The notes under the pieces: model-generated
What the model was told of the DNA's origin: nothing
Seen by the model: only the letters and a program-made list of their open reading frames with translations
Databases searched by the model: none
Assembly: GCA_036346375.1 (NCBI GenBank)
Contig: CM070508.1
Coordinates: 21,768,852-21,832,851, forward strand
Origin: Guadua angustifolia
Lineage: Eukaryota > Streptophyta > Magnoliopsida > Poales > Poaceae
Length of the DNA stretch: 64,000 nt
Direction: 5' to 3'
In this document: piece by piece, positions 1 to 10,443 of the stretch
Position numbering within the stretch: position 1 is the stretch's first letter
How the letters are laid out: each line of letters starts with the position of its first letter
Position numbers and translations under genes: made by a program

Positions 1-1329
1 GGCATCGTCTGCAGGCCGCTCCGCCATGCGGAAAAAGTTTGTTGACGCCGAGCCTCGAGGTGATCTCAGTCTTGGTGAGACGCGATCACGGACCCCGAAC
101 TTGAAGGCCTTGATAACGGCCTCGTCGAAATGCTCGGGATCGGGTTCCCAGTGCGGATGAATCGCCGCACGAAGTCGCCTTGATGGTTCGTTCTTCCCCG
201 GATGACACGATCCAGTCCTTCTCCCCGCCGACGCTCGTAGCAACTCGAAGTTGGAGCGTAGGGCGCCTCGAATCTGGCGCCACGACCACGAGCACAGCCG
301 ATTAAAAGCCAGTCCTATGGCCCGCCCAGACGGTCGGGAGGTAGTTCGCCATCACGAAGCTCGTCCTCCGGCCGCCAGATAGCGGTCGAATAGATGGACA
401 GAACTCGTCAGATTCTTGGTCCCGTCGGCGCTCGTCGTCGCGGGCTTGAACCGCAAGCTGGCCACCACTGCGCGAAGGCCGCCGAGTACGCCATGCAACC
501 AGAGGTCGACAAAGACGCCGGTCATGGTCATCGCCGACGAGATCCTTCTTTGTTCGGACTCGAGTCGAGGTCGCCCGGCGCCCGACCTCTGGCGGAACGA
601 CCATGGTGCCGAGCACGGAATCACTGGTTGGTAACACAGCGATCCTGGACCTGCTGGCGCTGGGCGGAATGTCCCGGAGAGGTCCATGAGACCTTCTTGC
701 CGGCCGACTTCGAGCGGCTTTGGCTCAAGCTCGTCTGGTTGGCGCGGTGCCCGTGGGACGCCGGTGCGTCCGCGTCAGGGCCTCATCCCGAGCCTGTTGC
801 TCGGGGGCTAGCTCCTGTGCAGGAGGTGTCCGACGCGGCTGATGGCGCGACGTGTTATCATTACTTCTCTAGGAGCGGGTCCCCGAGTGTTGACTTCGAT
901 CTTTGAAGGTGCCACCTCGGCCGCAGCCGATCGAGTTCTTCGGCGGGGCTCGGCCAAAGAACTCGACCTCGCCCTATCGGGGTTGGCCATGACCCGGGCG
1001 ATAAGCGAGGCGCTCCGGGGGGAGCTGGGTGGCTCGAAGATGTCTTGGCCTTCTCTCGGCCTCTCAGCCGGAGAGTTATTATGGCTTGGTTGATGGCAAC
1101 CGCACCATCCGGCGGCGTCTTCGGTCTGCGGATCACGGTCATCCGCATCTCCTCATCATACGACCGCCCACCACGTAACATGCCGCCGAGCGCGGCGGCG
1201 AGGGCGTGAACAGGACACGGAGTCGAGTCCGTCTCAAGAAAATCCGTCGATGAAGGGCGCCATGCTCTTGGAGTCTTGGTGTCATTCTGCGAAAAGACAA
1301 AACAATCGGGCCCCACGGTGGGCGCCATT
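1..1329 (-). mobile_element. Ty3/gypsy element 1: leader and start of gag, cut by window edge
   Basis: Read on the minus strand, this follows the LTR at 1330-1987 and a primer-binding site, so it is the 5' internal region of a gypsy element that runs off the left edge. An open frame at 861-1328 starts inside the primer site but looks like untranslated leader. The frame at 302-637 ends with a 'VMANYLP' stretch typical of retrotransposon gag, which then continues, broken, towards 86. The reading frame is interrupted several times, so gag is degenerate. No protease or RT is in the window. Plus-strand open frames here (for example 394-906) are shadows. The gypsy assignment rests on the primer-site type and the gag stretch. 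Confidence 0.6.
1310..1327 (-). promoter_or_regulatory. Primer-binding site of gypsy element 1
   Basis: Two bases inside the LTR end, the minus strand reads TGGCGCCCACCGTGGGG, a primer-site sequence usual for grass gypsy elements. It fixes this LTR as the 5' LTR and the element as minus-strand. Confidence 0.7.
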
Positions 1330-1987
1330 TGCCGGCGATCGGGATCGTCAACCGCAAGAAAAGAGGTAGGGTCGAGAGTTTATGGGACCCGATTGCGTTT
1401 TACTCGAACGAAGGAAGAAAATCGATCGCGGTGATGGTGAGCAAGGCGCACAACGAGCACGAGACAAAAGTTTATACCGGTTGAGCCCTGTGAAAGTAAT
1501 AGCTTTACTCGATCGCCTCGGCGGTGATTCTTGTTATCTGAGCGTCTGAGCGGTGTTTACAACTCAAGACAAGAATGGGGGTTCCTAGCTCAATTTGCCG
1601 TGTGTCTTTGTGTTGTCTTCGTGTCCTTGGAGCTCATCGTCCTTGGTCTTTATACTTCCTTTGCACGCAATGACCGGAGCAATCCTCGGAAAGGGGGGCT
1701 TCGTGCACCTTGAAATTTGGCAAAGAATCGCTTCGAACTTCTCTGCAAGACTCTGAGTCATCCCCACGACCGCTCTCCGCAACCGTCACCAAATGATCGA
1801 TCCAAAATCCTAAAGGCGGACCGGGGCTTCAAAGCGAGACCCGCCGAGCTCGAGGTCGAGAGGTGCCGAGCTCGGCGCAAGGCCGAGGTCGAGCGCCCAA
1901 AGGCGTCTGTGTCGCGATCGGGGCCTTCCGAGCATGGGGATCCGTTGACCACACTCCGGCCGGTCAAGGGGTACCCAGCCCTCGTCA
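1330..1987 (-). mobile_element. 5' LTR of gypsy element 1
   Basis: The LTR ends are inferred by alignment with the solo LTR at 8912-9571, which lies on the other strand. The two share the primer-side end ('gcgatcgggatcg' here), a promoter segment with 'tttatac.ggtt' and the distal end near 1981-1987. The copies are clearly homologous but diverged and carry small indels. The LTR abuts copia RT sequence at 1988, so this element inserted into that copia element. Its other target-site copy is off-window. Confidence 0.7.
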
Positions 1988-2777
1988 GTCCCATTATGCA
2001 GAAAAATTATTGAGCCGCTTCAGTTTTGAGAACTGCAAAATAGCCCCAACTCCCTATGATGCAAGTGTAAAACTTCGCAAAAATAATGAATTAGGGAAAG
2101 ATCAATTAAGATATTCACAAATAATTGGGTCCCTTATGTATTTAAAGTTGGTGCAATGAGACACGACATCTCATTTGTTGTGAGCAAATTAAGCGGTTTA
2201 CATCGAATCAGGGGATGATCATTGGGAAGCTCTTTAGAGAGTGTTGCTTATCCGAGAGGTACTACCTCTTATGAAATTCACTATCTTGGATACCCTTTGG
2301 TATTAGAAGGGTATAGTGATTCAAATTGGATCTCTGATGCAGATGAGATCAAAGCTACTAGTGGCTATGTGTTTACATTAGCGGTCTCAGTAGTTTCATG
2401 GAGGTCATGTAAACAGACTATATTGATGGGGTCACCATGGAAGTCGAGCTTGTAGCACTAGACACGACCCATCGTTGAGGCCGAATGGCTAAGAGAGCTT
2501 CGTTGACTTGCCATTGGTTGAGAAACCAATCCGGCGATCCTAATGCCTCGCGATAACCAAACAAAGGTTGATCAAGGTTATGAGTGCTAAGGATAACATG
2601 AAGTCCTCCAGACATGTGAAGCGTAGGCTTAAATCTGTCAGAAAATTGAGATGCTCTGGAGTGATAGCTGTCAATTATATACGCATTGAGAAAAATCTGG
2701 CAGACCCTTTTACAAAAGGGTTAACAAGAAATGCGATTTCTATTGCATCGAAGGACATGGGAATGAGGCCCATTTGA
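1988..2777 (+). pseudogene. Ty1/copia RT C-terminus and RNase H (remnant)
   Basis: This is the last part of a copia polyprotein. In order it shows 'SHYAEKLLSRFSFENCKIAP' (RT C-terminal end), 'LRYSQIIGSLMYL', then, after a frame change near 2155, 'EGYSDSNWISDADEIKATSG' (the RNase H segment around the catalytic Asp), 'VSWRSCKQTI', 'DNMKSSRHVKRRLKSVRK' and 'KNLADPFTKGL'. At least three frame breaks and stops (about 2155, 2455, 2570) separate these pieces. The N-terminal gag, protease, integrase and most of RT are missing, because gypsy element 1 interrupts at 1987/1988 and the rest lies off-window. The motif order and the downstream polypurine tract and LTR make the copia call secure; it cannot encode a working protein. 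Confidence 0.85.
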
Positions 2778-3328
2778 GTTACTTCACAATTGTAACCCAT
2801 CCTTTTGATCGGAGATCCCATGAATTAGGTAATGGGAAAAACAAGTTGCAGTTGTAACAAGAGAGTACACTAAATCTACCCATGTTCTAAGTACTCTCAA
2901 TTGTATGGAAGGCTGGTTTAAAACCTTAATGTATTCTAGTGTACTAATGAGAGGAAAAGGTATCAGCCTACAGGATACCTAAAATGAATACACCTACTTG
3001 AGCCTAACTGTGAGGTCGCAGTTCACAAGAAAGGGGCATTCTCTAGAAAGCTCATGAGAAGATTAGGGAGCATGACCATTTAACGCTCCGTTGAGGTGAA
3101 GTTCTTTGGCAGCCTAGTATCAGTTAAGATTTCGGGTGAAATCTAACCACACAAAGCTATGAATTTAAGGCTTAGTCCATTCATTAGCTGTGGGAGGATG
3201 GATCTCGTTATTCTAGGTGAAAGTTCAACCCGTATGGGACTTACACCGAAACACTGATATATTAAACGAAGATTCAACACAGTGATCAAACTTTTGAGTC
3301 TTTGTCTGCTTCGGCATTGGTGGGGGAT
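2778..3328 (+). other. 3' untranslated spacer and polypurine tract of the copia element
   Basis: This non-coding stretch lies between the end of RNase H and the 3' LTR. It ends with the purine run 'ggtgggggat' at 3319-3328, directly before the LTR, as expected for the plus-strand priming site. I see no other gene in it. Confidence 0.7.
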
Positions 3329-4251
3329 TGTTAGAAATGAGGCCCAAGTGGCCCATTTATCTCTAATGCCAAAGCTACAAAGATTAGTACCATATTGCTA
3401 GTTGAGAGAGGAGAACACCAGTTTAAAAGGGAGAGCTCCCACCATGCCTTGTAATGAGGCATATGGAGGGTGAGGAGCACGGCTAAAGTCACACGCACGC
3501 TGCTGTATTATACCGCTAATTATCGCGTATTTCCGCGTGTTTTTCCAGCTGACTTGTGACTTGCGGCGTCATGAAGTCGCCGTGTCATGGATTAAATTTC
3601 GCACGCTTAAACCCTTTTAATCTTCGCTCTACATTACAGAGTCATTAACTAAGCATTCAAACAGCGTTATGGCATCGGGCCAATCCGTTTGAATGAATAT
3701 TTGATGACAAAGATTACTAGCGTTTAATGGTGCTTTGTAATGATCAATTTAATTGACCGCTATCGTGCGAGGCTATAAAATCTGGAGATGTCCGCATGTA
3801 TGAGCTTTTTGTCTCTTGTGCTCGCGTTTCATCCTCTGTGATCTGTGGTTGCGTCTTCGCGGCTGCACTTGTTCTTCACCGACCTTCCTTTTGGCGTGCC
3901 ATCGCGAGGCAAGGAGAGCGGATCTCCGAACTGTTGTTGCGGGCGAGAACTCGACGGGCGGCAATCGTGTTTCGGCGGCTCACCGCGCGATCGCCGAGCT
4001 CTTCTTCCGCTTCGACATTGGACGCGATCCACGACGCCGACTACTTCCTCTACTACGGCCGCTCATCAAGGCTACCTCCTTTTCGTCATCAAGCCCATCG
4101 TAAGAATTCTCTGCTCGTCTCATACATGGCATTTCTGGATCTATTTTTCCGTAGCATGTGGTGGCTGTTGTCTTGTCTGTTGTCTTTAATCATTTTGGAA
4201 ATTAGCTTAATATTCAAATCTGAAACAAAAATAATACCTAGATTTCCAACA
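3329..4251 (+). mobile_element. 3' LTR of the copia element
   Basis: The 923-bp LTR starts TGTTAGAAATGAGG after the polypurine tract and ends GATTTCCAACA, so its tips form an imperfect inverted repeat (TGTTAGAAAT / ATTTCCAACA). A TATA-like 'ctataaaat' lies at 3773-3781. The right edge meets the duplicated block; in the paralogue at 49681 that block continues uninterrupted to the left, which confirms the boundary. Several open frames on both strands in the R/U5 part (3796-4254) are not supported as genes. Confidence 0.8.
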
Positions 4252-4456
4252 TAAACAAGGTGTACTGAAATCATACACAAAAAAGAACTGTATAAGTTGA
4301 GGAGAACAAAACGGATTATTTGATTGTAGCTACATTCCAGGATTGTTGGGATGTCAGGCATTTGGACCTCACATGTCAGTTCAACCTCCTCTTTCCCATC
4401 TCTTCTCTTTTTTCCCTCTCCTTATTCCATTTTCCTTCCCTTCTCCTTCAACCTTA

Positions 4457-4687
4457 GGCTGTGTTTGGTACAGCTCCAGCTCCACCAGATCCGTGGATCT
4501 GGTAGAGTTGGGTATTGTTAGCTCCACTAGATCCGTGGAGCTGGAGCTGTAGGTACACTAAGAGTATTTAGATGGGTCATCTTATTTGCATTTTAGAACA
4601 AAACTATAAACTTAATTCACTTTATTTTAACCAACAAGTTTCAGAACTCAGGTGGAGCTGGAATCTGGAGTTCTATCAAACAGGGCC
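4457..4687. mobile_element. Tourist-like (PIF/Harbinger) MITE
   Basis: A 231-bp insert with terminal inverted repeats GGCTGTGTTTGGTAC / GGCCCTGTTTGATAG (second shown as reverse complement), flanked by the 3-bp duplication TTA (4454-4456, 4688-4690). The paralogue at 49872-49884 shows the empty site with one TTA. It has no coding capacity. Confidence 0.9.
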
Positions 4688-4770
4688 TTAGTTCCAGCTG
4701 CCGCGCATTACCACCACCAACGTCCTTCCTTGCAACCAAGACGTCACCATGGAGCACCACCACTACAGTC

Positions 4771-6253
4771 TGTAGGATCAAGGATCATCGACTAGAGAAA
4801 GGTGAATAGGAGGTTTCTAAATTTTTCAGTTCTAATTGCAATCAATAAATTACTAAGCAAGAATTGTAATTTTTCACTATTAAAGCTAAGTTCTCTATAA
4901 TATACTAAGTGCTCCAACAATTAAGATATAAGCAAGATATGATTCTAAGCACACGATCAATATGATTAAGTTGTTAGAAATGTGAATTGAGCACAAGAGT
5001 AGAAATTTCAAACCACAAAAGAATGAGATACAAAGATTTTATCCCATGGTCTCGGAGACTTGCGGTCTCCCCTAATCCATGTTGAGCTTAATTGAACAAC
5101 TTCAAGCCAGGTCCAACCTCTTGAGCCTTCCTCGATCACTATGGTAGTTCTTCCTCGCTCCGGGTAGGCAAACTCCGGCCTTCTCAACTTGCTGGGGCTT
5201 CTCGTTGAGAAGCTCACTACGTACGAACGCCTCCAAGCTGTCTAGGAGGCGGCAACTCCAAGAATAATAAGTCTTGACGCTTGCTTGTGATCGAATCAAG
5301 TGTCTAAAGGCTCAATCACTAAATGCATACTTGAAAATGCTCCTAACTCTCCAAAAATGAGAATTTAATGCACACAATGAGTTGGAGACTTTCTAGAGCT
5401 CAAGAATGATCAATAAGGTCCAAATTTAACTCTAGAATGCAGGTGGGGGAGTATTTATAACCCTCACCAACCAAATATAGCCATTAGCCAAAAGTTGCTC
5501 AAAAACACCCTAGGAGGCCGGTCATACCGCCCTAAGACCGGTATGACCGCCCCTCAGTAGCCAATGGTCACTATAGTGCATTTAATGCACTGTCAGTGAC
5601 CGTTGGTCATTGTAGCCGGTATGACCGGGTCACTCCAGTCATACCGTATTTCAAAAATCCCCCCAAGACCGAAGAGGTGCTTTCTGGTAAAAGGGGTTAG
5701 ATTGAGCCCGGTTATACCGTCGACCGGTATGACCAGACTCAATTTGGTATGACCAGGCTACTAGACAACCAAAATCCTCCCGTCTGGAAAAACACACACC
5801 GGGGAGGCCTCCGATCATACCGACGGCCGGTATGATCGGAGGGGGTCCGGTCATATCGACCCCACTGACTCCAAGTCTGATTTTATATGCTTTTTCATTT
5901 TTCTTTGAATGCAATATTATGCCAAAATTCAAGTTCACATATATTGAGCCTCTAAACATTTTTCGACATTAAACAAGTGGCAATGACCCCTCTTAATAGT
6001 ACAGCGCCTATTTTAACAATCTGATCTTTTTCTCCAAACTCCGAGATCGGCAAAAACTATGAAAATGTCCTTAAATTTTATACCTTAGCCATCGGCGCGT
6101 TAATATTCTCTTTCACCATGTTTCATACTTACACGATCGACGAATTTAGGACCAACTTATTCTCAAAATACTCAAATTGAAAATATTAGTCCATTAATCA
6201 TAATTGTCATTAATTACCAAAACCAAATCGAATTAGAGGCCTAGATACTGTCA
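4771..6253 (-). mobile_element. Solo LTR (copia-type, 'F' family), minus strand
   Basis: On the minus strand it starts TGACAGTATCTAGGCC and ends 'gatccttgatcctaca', with 'ctattcacctttctctag' shortly before the end. This is the same end structure as the LTRs at 6490-10383 and 23162-25756. A TATA box (TTATAAATA, minus, near 5452-5460) follows an array of dyads of the type CCGGTCATACCG / CGGTATGACCGG between about 5510 and 5855. The flanks are cagtc and aagtc; the paralogous copy has perfect GAGTC on both sides, so these are a decayed target duplication. No internal region is present. Confidence 0.9.
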
Positions 6254-7676
6254 AAGTCCTCCACCCCGAAGCCGTCGTCGTTGCCCATAACCTCCTATCT
6301 TGCCCTTCCCTACTCCCAAGCCACCACCGCCGCACCACCTTGTTGTGTCGCCGTCTCTGTCCAATTGAACCACTATATCATCTTCCTCACCACATCCTAA
6401 TTCTAGTGTGCACGCCAACATCGCCGAAAGAAATCCATCCTTGCGCCATGAACATGAAGCTGCCGCCAATGACGAGGTGTTGAGCTTTGTGTAAGTTCAA
6501 GAGCCCTAGGTTTTGATGATTGATGATTAATTAATGCTTAGTCTGTGTTTAATGATAAACCTAATCTTTATGAGACTAACATATTTTATTGAGCATATAT
6601 TTAGCAGTCTTATATTTGGATGAAAAATGGAAAACCCAAGGAATGTATGCGTATTCTTTCTATTATTAAAGTGCATATCTTGGATTCAAGTTAAACGTAT
6701 AAATGTCCCCATTACATTAACCACAAAACGTGCATCATGTATATATTTGAATCCTTGAGTATATATTTGAATCACGACAATGGAAACTAAATCCTTGAGT
6801 ATATATTTGAATTGCCTAGTTATAGTATACTCATGGTAATATAGGATATACTCCAATGCAATCAAATTGAATATGCGCATATTATATCCAAGTCAATTAT
6901 ATCTATGCACATATACATGTGGGGTTTATTCTATAGTTGATGACTAGAAGTAATGATCATTTCCATATAGTTTACACATAATGGATCATTACTTTTCATC
7001 AACATGAGCATATGAAAACTTGTGTAGTTAATATATACTCATATCAATTTAAATGAAAATTTAAATTGAGTTCATTTGTCTTGTTAATCATTAAAGAACA
7101 TTTCATCATGTGTTGATGGTGTTCCTTGATTAATTAAGGACAAATGAATAGTTCTTAAGTATAATGAAGCATGCGTTGCATTCTTGTACTTAAGACACAT
7201 TTAAATCATTCAAATTGATTTAGGTTGTGCTCAATTGATCTAAAGGCATCCATTATGTGTTAATGGAGTGCAAGAGATAATTGAGACAACCATGCATCTT
7301 GGACTAACTATTTTATGAGTTGTGATTGAGTTAGGTTAAGTCCAAAGATGGTTGAGATGATGAAAACGGGATAAGGACGGCATCATGAGGTGATGGGCGT
7401 CAAGAGAAGATCCCGAAGATAAAGAAAGAGTCGAGTGATGATCCCGGGGGAGTATAAGTGAAGATCATAAAGACCCCAAAGGGGATTGCTTGCACGCGGC
7501 GGCAAAGGTATAACTAGATAGGCTAAGGACTTTGTAGTCTTTGAGTCTAAGTTTTTATCGCCGTACTATTAAGAGGGGTTGTCTCCTAGTTTGAGCTTCA
7601 TCATGTGTTGGTGATCTCAATCCGCGTTCACTCGAGCTCAAATCATTTGGATTTGGTTTTTGCATAGTGCTAACCA

Positions 7677-8170
7677 TTTGGCATGTGTTGCGAATGTGTT
7701 AAGCTTATGCTTGGTTGCTGAAGTCGTATGCTCTGATTTGCATGTGTTGCAAAGAAGAAAAGCATATGCATTTGGTTTTCGCATAAAGCTTGGATTTGCA
7801 TGTGTTGCAAGAAGTGATAAGCTAATGCGTTGGCTTTTGCGTGAAGTTCAGTTTTGCATGTGTTGCAAATGTTGAAGCTTCATGTTTTGTTTTCGTTTAC
7901 AAAACAATCTTTCTAAAACTAGTGGTTGCTTGGAGCTAAGGTTTGCATGTGTTGCAAAAGGAGAAAGCTCAAGCACGATTTGGTGTTTGTGTGTTTGTAT
8001 GTGCTAGAGGCTCGCATTGTTGTAAGTAAAGAGCACATACGGTTGTATTGGTTTTAGTGTGATCGATTTGGTATGGTTGCATGGAACTAGAGTATTGCAT
8101 GTGTTGAAATTAGAGAGTTCATGCACCTCGATTTTGTGTTGCTTGGAGCTAGACTTTTGCATGTGTTGCA
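7677..8170 (+). repeat. Dispersed 'tgcatgtgttgca' repeats in LTR A
   Basis: Near-identical copies of GCATGTGTTGCAA occur at about 7679, 7739, 7797, 7856, 7944, 8096 and 8158. Four more lie downstream near 9647, 9689, 9729 and 9759. Spacing is irregular (roughly 60-150 bp), and text next to each copy often has 'agctt' or 'gagct', so these look like decayed units of a longer repeat. Confidence 0.85.
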
Positions 8171-8576
8171 AAGAGTAGTGCTCAAGTATGAAATTGGTTT
8201 AATGTGATTAGTTGCAAGTTTCGTTGTGCGAATAAACTGAGTGTTATGAGTCCGAAATCCCGAGAGCATGTGAGTAGGGCTTGCAACGGGTGTTGGCAAG
8301 TTGTCGGGGTCTTGTGTTGACCTTCACATGGCTAGGGGGATTAATCTCATAAACTCGAGTTTGATTTGCTTAATACGTGTTGCAAATAGATCTTGAGTTG
8401 GTTTCAAAATGTGTTTTTGCAATTTGGTTGAAATTCTTTGAGCATGAGCTAAGTTGGTGCAGATGTGTTTTGCACAAGTGTATGATCATGTGTTGATCAT
8501 CTAATAGCTCAAAGAATGGTATTTGGTTTTTGGAGAAATATTTTTGGAGTTAAAATCAGGTTTTTCTCCAGTGTGG

Positions 8577-8870
8577 CCGGTTGCACCGGAGTTGAGGGCG
8601 GTACTACCGGAGGTGCGGTAGTACCGGCCCAGCAGGCAGTGATAATCTGTAAGTCTTGATACTACGGATGTTTTCTATGATTGCTTTTTGGCAGAGACGC
8701 TGTTTTCTGTCTCGTTGTCGGCGGTGCTACGGAGGTCGGCGGTACTACCGAGCGGTAGTACCGGTTTTTGTCGGTACAATATCAAGGCGATAGCGCGAGC
8801 AGCTAGTTTTATAGCTGTTGTTACTGATGAAGCAGTAGTACCGCATGTGAAGCGTGTAGTACCGCGTTGC
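8577..8870 (+). repeat. Array of CGGTAGTACCG / CGGTACTACCG dyads
   Basis: At least six copies or near copies of an 11-base dyad with 5-base arms (CGGTA / TACCG) around one base, in both orientations. The matching region of the 3' LTR (21318-21600) has its own set. The array lies upstream of the TATA box. Confidence 0.85.
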
Positions 8871-8911
8871 AGACTTTTCGGAATCTTGCCCCAACGGCTA
8901 GTTTTCTTTGG

Positions 8912-9571
8912 TGGTTAGGGTCGGCGTCCTTTGATCGGTGGCGCGCATGTCAACGGACCCCGAGCTCGGGAGGCCCCGGTCTCGACACAGGTGCGTCGAG
9001 GCGCCGACCTAGGCGCGCTAGACCCGAGCACGGCCCGCTCAACCTCGAGCTCGGGCGGGCCCTTGTTGGCCACGATCCGCCCTTGGATTTCGGATCGAGC
9101 ATTTGACCGACGGTTGCTCAAAGCGCGGTCGTTAGGGCGTGAGTGGATGCGTGCAACAAGTTGAAGCGATTCTGCCGGCCCTCAACGTCGCGAGGGCTAC
9201 TTCAGGAAGCTAGCCCGGTAGTTGCGTCTTGAGAGGCATAAAACCTAGGGAACACAGTCCTTTGGGCAGACGAAGACAACACACAACGCGCCCTAGCTCG
9301 AGCTTAGACTTAGCCATTGTTGAACTTGAGCTGTAAAGACACTCTTGTACTCAGAATTAGCCAAAAGAACTGCCGCAAGGCGACTGGAGTAGAGCTATTA
9401 CCTCCCCAGGGGCTCGAACCAGTATAAATCTCGGTCTCTCGCTCGTTGTCGTCTCACTCCGACCATAACCGCGTTCATACTTTTCCTCCGACTAAGTGAA
9501 GCGCAGCTCGGGTCCCGTATCACACCGACCCCTAACTCACTTCTTGCGGTCGGCGATCCCGATCGTCGACA
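8912..9571 (+). mobile_element. Solo LTR of the gypsy element 1 family, nested in LTR A
   Basis: 660 bp starting TGGTTAGGGTCGGCG and ending GATCGTCGACA, homologous in reverse complement to the LTR at 1330-1987. The uninterrupted site is seen in the 3' LTR of element A at 21641-21652. The flanks tttgg and agtgg are an imperfect target duplication. A TATA-like 'tataaatctc' is at about 9422. There is no internal region, so this is a recombination product. Confidence 0.87.
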
Positions 9572-9578
9572 AGTGGGG

Positions 9579-9587
9579 TATAAATAG
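9579..9587 (+). promoter_or_regulatory. TATA box of LTR A
   Basis: TATAAATAG in a G-rich context, identical in the 3' LTR near 21649-21657. Transcription would start about 30 bp downstream, leaving roughly 770 bp of R/U5 before the primer site. Confidence 0.7.
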
Positions 9588-10385
9588 AGCCCTTGGGGGG
9601 CTTGGGCAGGTTGTTGCTGGTGTGTGGGAGGTATTTGCATGTGTTGCTCTTCTCCCTTTACTTCTTGAGCTTAAGTGTGAGCACTAATTGCATATGTTGC
9701 AATTAGGGAGTGGTTTGAGAGCCTCTTGTGCATGTGTTGCACTTGAGGGAGGCCTTGTGCATGTGTTGCACTTGGTGATCACCGGGAGTGCATTCGTTGT
9801 GCTTGGTGAAATTCAAGCGTAGGAGCGGCTTGTTACTCTTGGTGGTTTCCGACTCCTAGACGGCGTAGGCGTCGTGCGCGGGAGCTCTCAAGGTGTGAGA
9901 AGCCCCGGTGAAGTTTGTGAAGGTTCGGGTTGAGCCTACGCGAAAGAGTGAAAAACCACGACTAGTGGAAAGAGGCGGGTGCTCGAGCGGGAGCCGGTCC
10001 AAGTGGTTGGGCTTGTCTCAACGTGGACTGGGGGAGACCGGCAAGTCTCCGAACACCATGGAAAAATATCGGTTGTCTCTTGTCTCTGTTATATTCGAAC
10101 ATTTACATTATTGTATATTTATCAATTGCTTGGATGTATTAGAATTGCTTAGCATTAATTGATTGTTCAATTTAGCAATTCTAGTGTAGAGACATAATTT
10201 AGTTAGTGCACTTAGCGAGCCTAGTAGATTTAGGCTTTAATTGTCAAAACCTATTTATCGCTTCCGCATATATCTTTGATTAGGTTTTGACTTAGGGGTG
10301 TATTAGAGCGAATTGTTTAGTGAGCGATCGAATTTCGTAAAACGCCTATTCACCCCCCCTCTAGGCGCATCCTCGACCCTACAAG

Positions 10386-10398
10386 TGGTATCAGAGCC
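10386..10398 (+). promoter_or_regulatory. Primer-binding site of element A (initiator Met tRNA)
   Basis: TGGTATCAGAGCC begins two bases after the LTR end. It is complementary to the 3' end of plant initiator Met tRNA, the normal primer of Ty1/copia elements. Confidence 0.92.
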
Positions 10399-10443
10399 AC
10401 GATCACTCTCATTTTAGGCTTAACCATCTAGAGAGTAAAAAGG

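Larger units (their letters stand above)
4254..6489. repeat. Duplicated block, copy 1 left half
   Basis: This block is collinear with 49681-51688 at high identity, except for a MITE at 4457-4687 present only here. It contains one shared solo LTR (4771-6253 here, 49963-51452 there). Copy 1 resumes at 22454-22522 beyond the 16-kb element. The non-LTR part is C/T-rich and has no gene I recognise. Confidence 0.9.
6490..10383 (+). mobile_element. 5' LTR of element A
   Basis: About 3.2 kb once the 660-bp solo LTR at 8912-9571 is removed. It ends 'cgaccctaca' directly before the primer site. Its 3' portion (7952-10383) aligns with the 3' LTR (20675-22453). It holds a repeated 'tgcatgtgttgca' motif (7677-8170 and 9645-9770), an array of CGGTAGTACCG-type dyads (8577-8870), and a TATA box at 9579-9587. 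Small open frames in it match nothing. Confidence 0.88.

Noticed and set aside
394..906. 170-codon plus-strand frame at the left edge
   Set aside because: Lies opposite the gypsy gag/leader, has no known motif, and GC-rich sequence gives long frames by chance.
5008..5299. Overlapping minus-strand frames, repeated at 50231-50483
   Set aside because: They sit in the R/U5 part of the two solo LTR copies; duplication of the LTR explains their conservation.
8907..9576. Perfect 5-bp target duplication of the nested solo LTR
   Set aside because: Flanks read tttgg and agtgg; only the empty-site comparison supports the boundaries.
10386..10398. A tRNA gene
   Set aside because: Only the complement of a tRNA 3' end is present, as expected of a primer-binding site.
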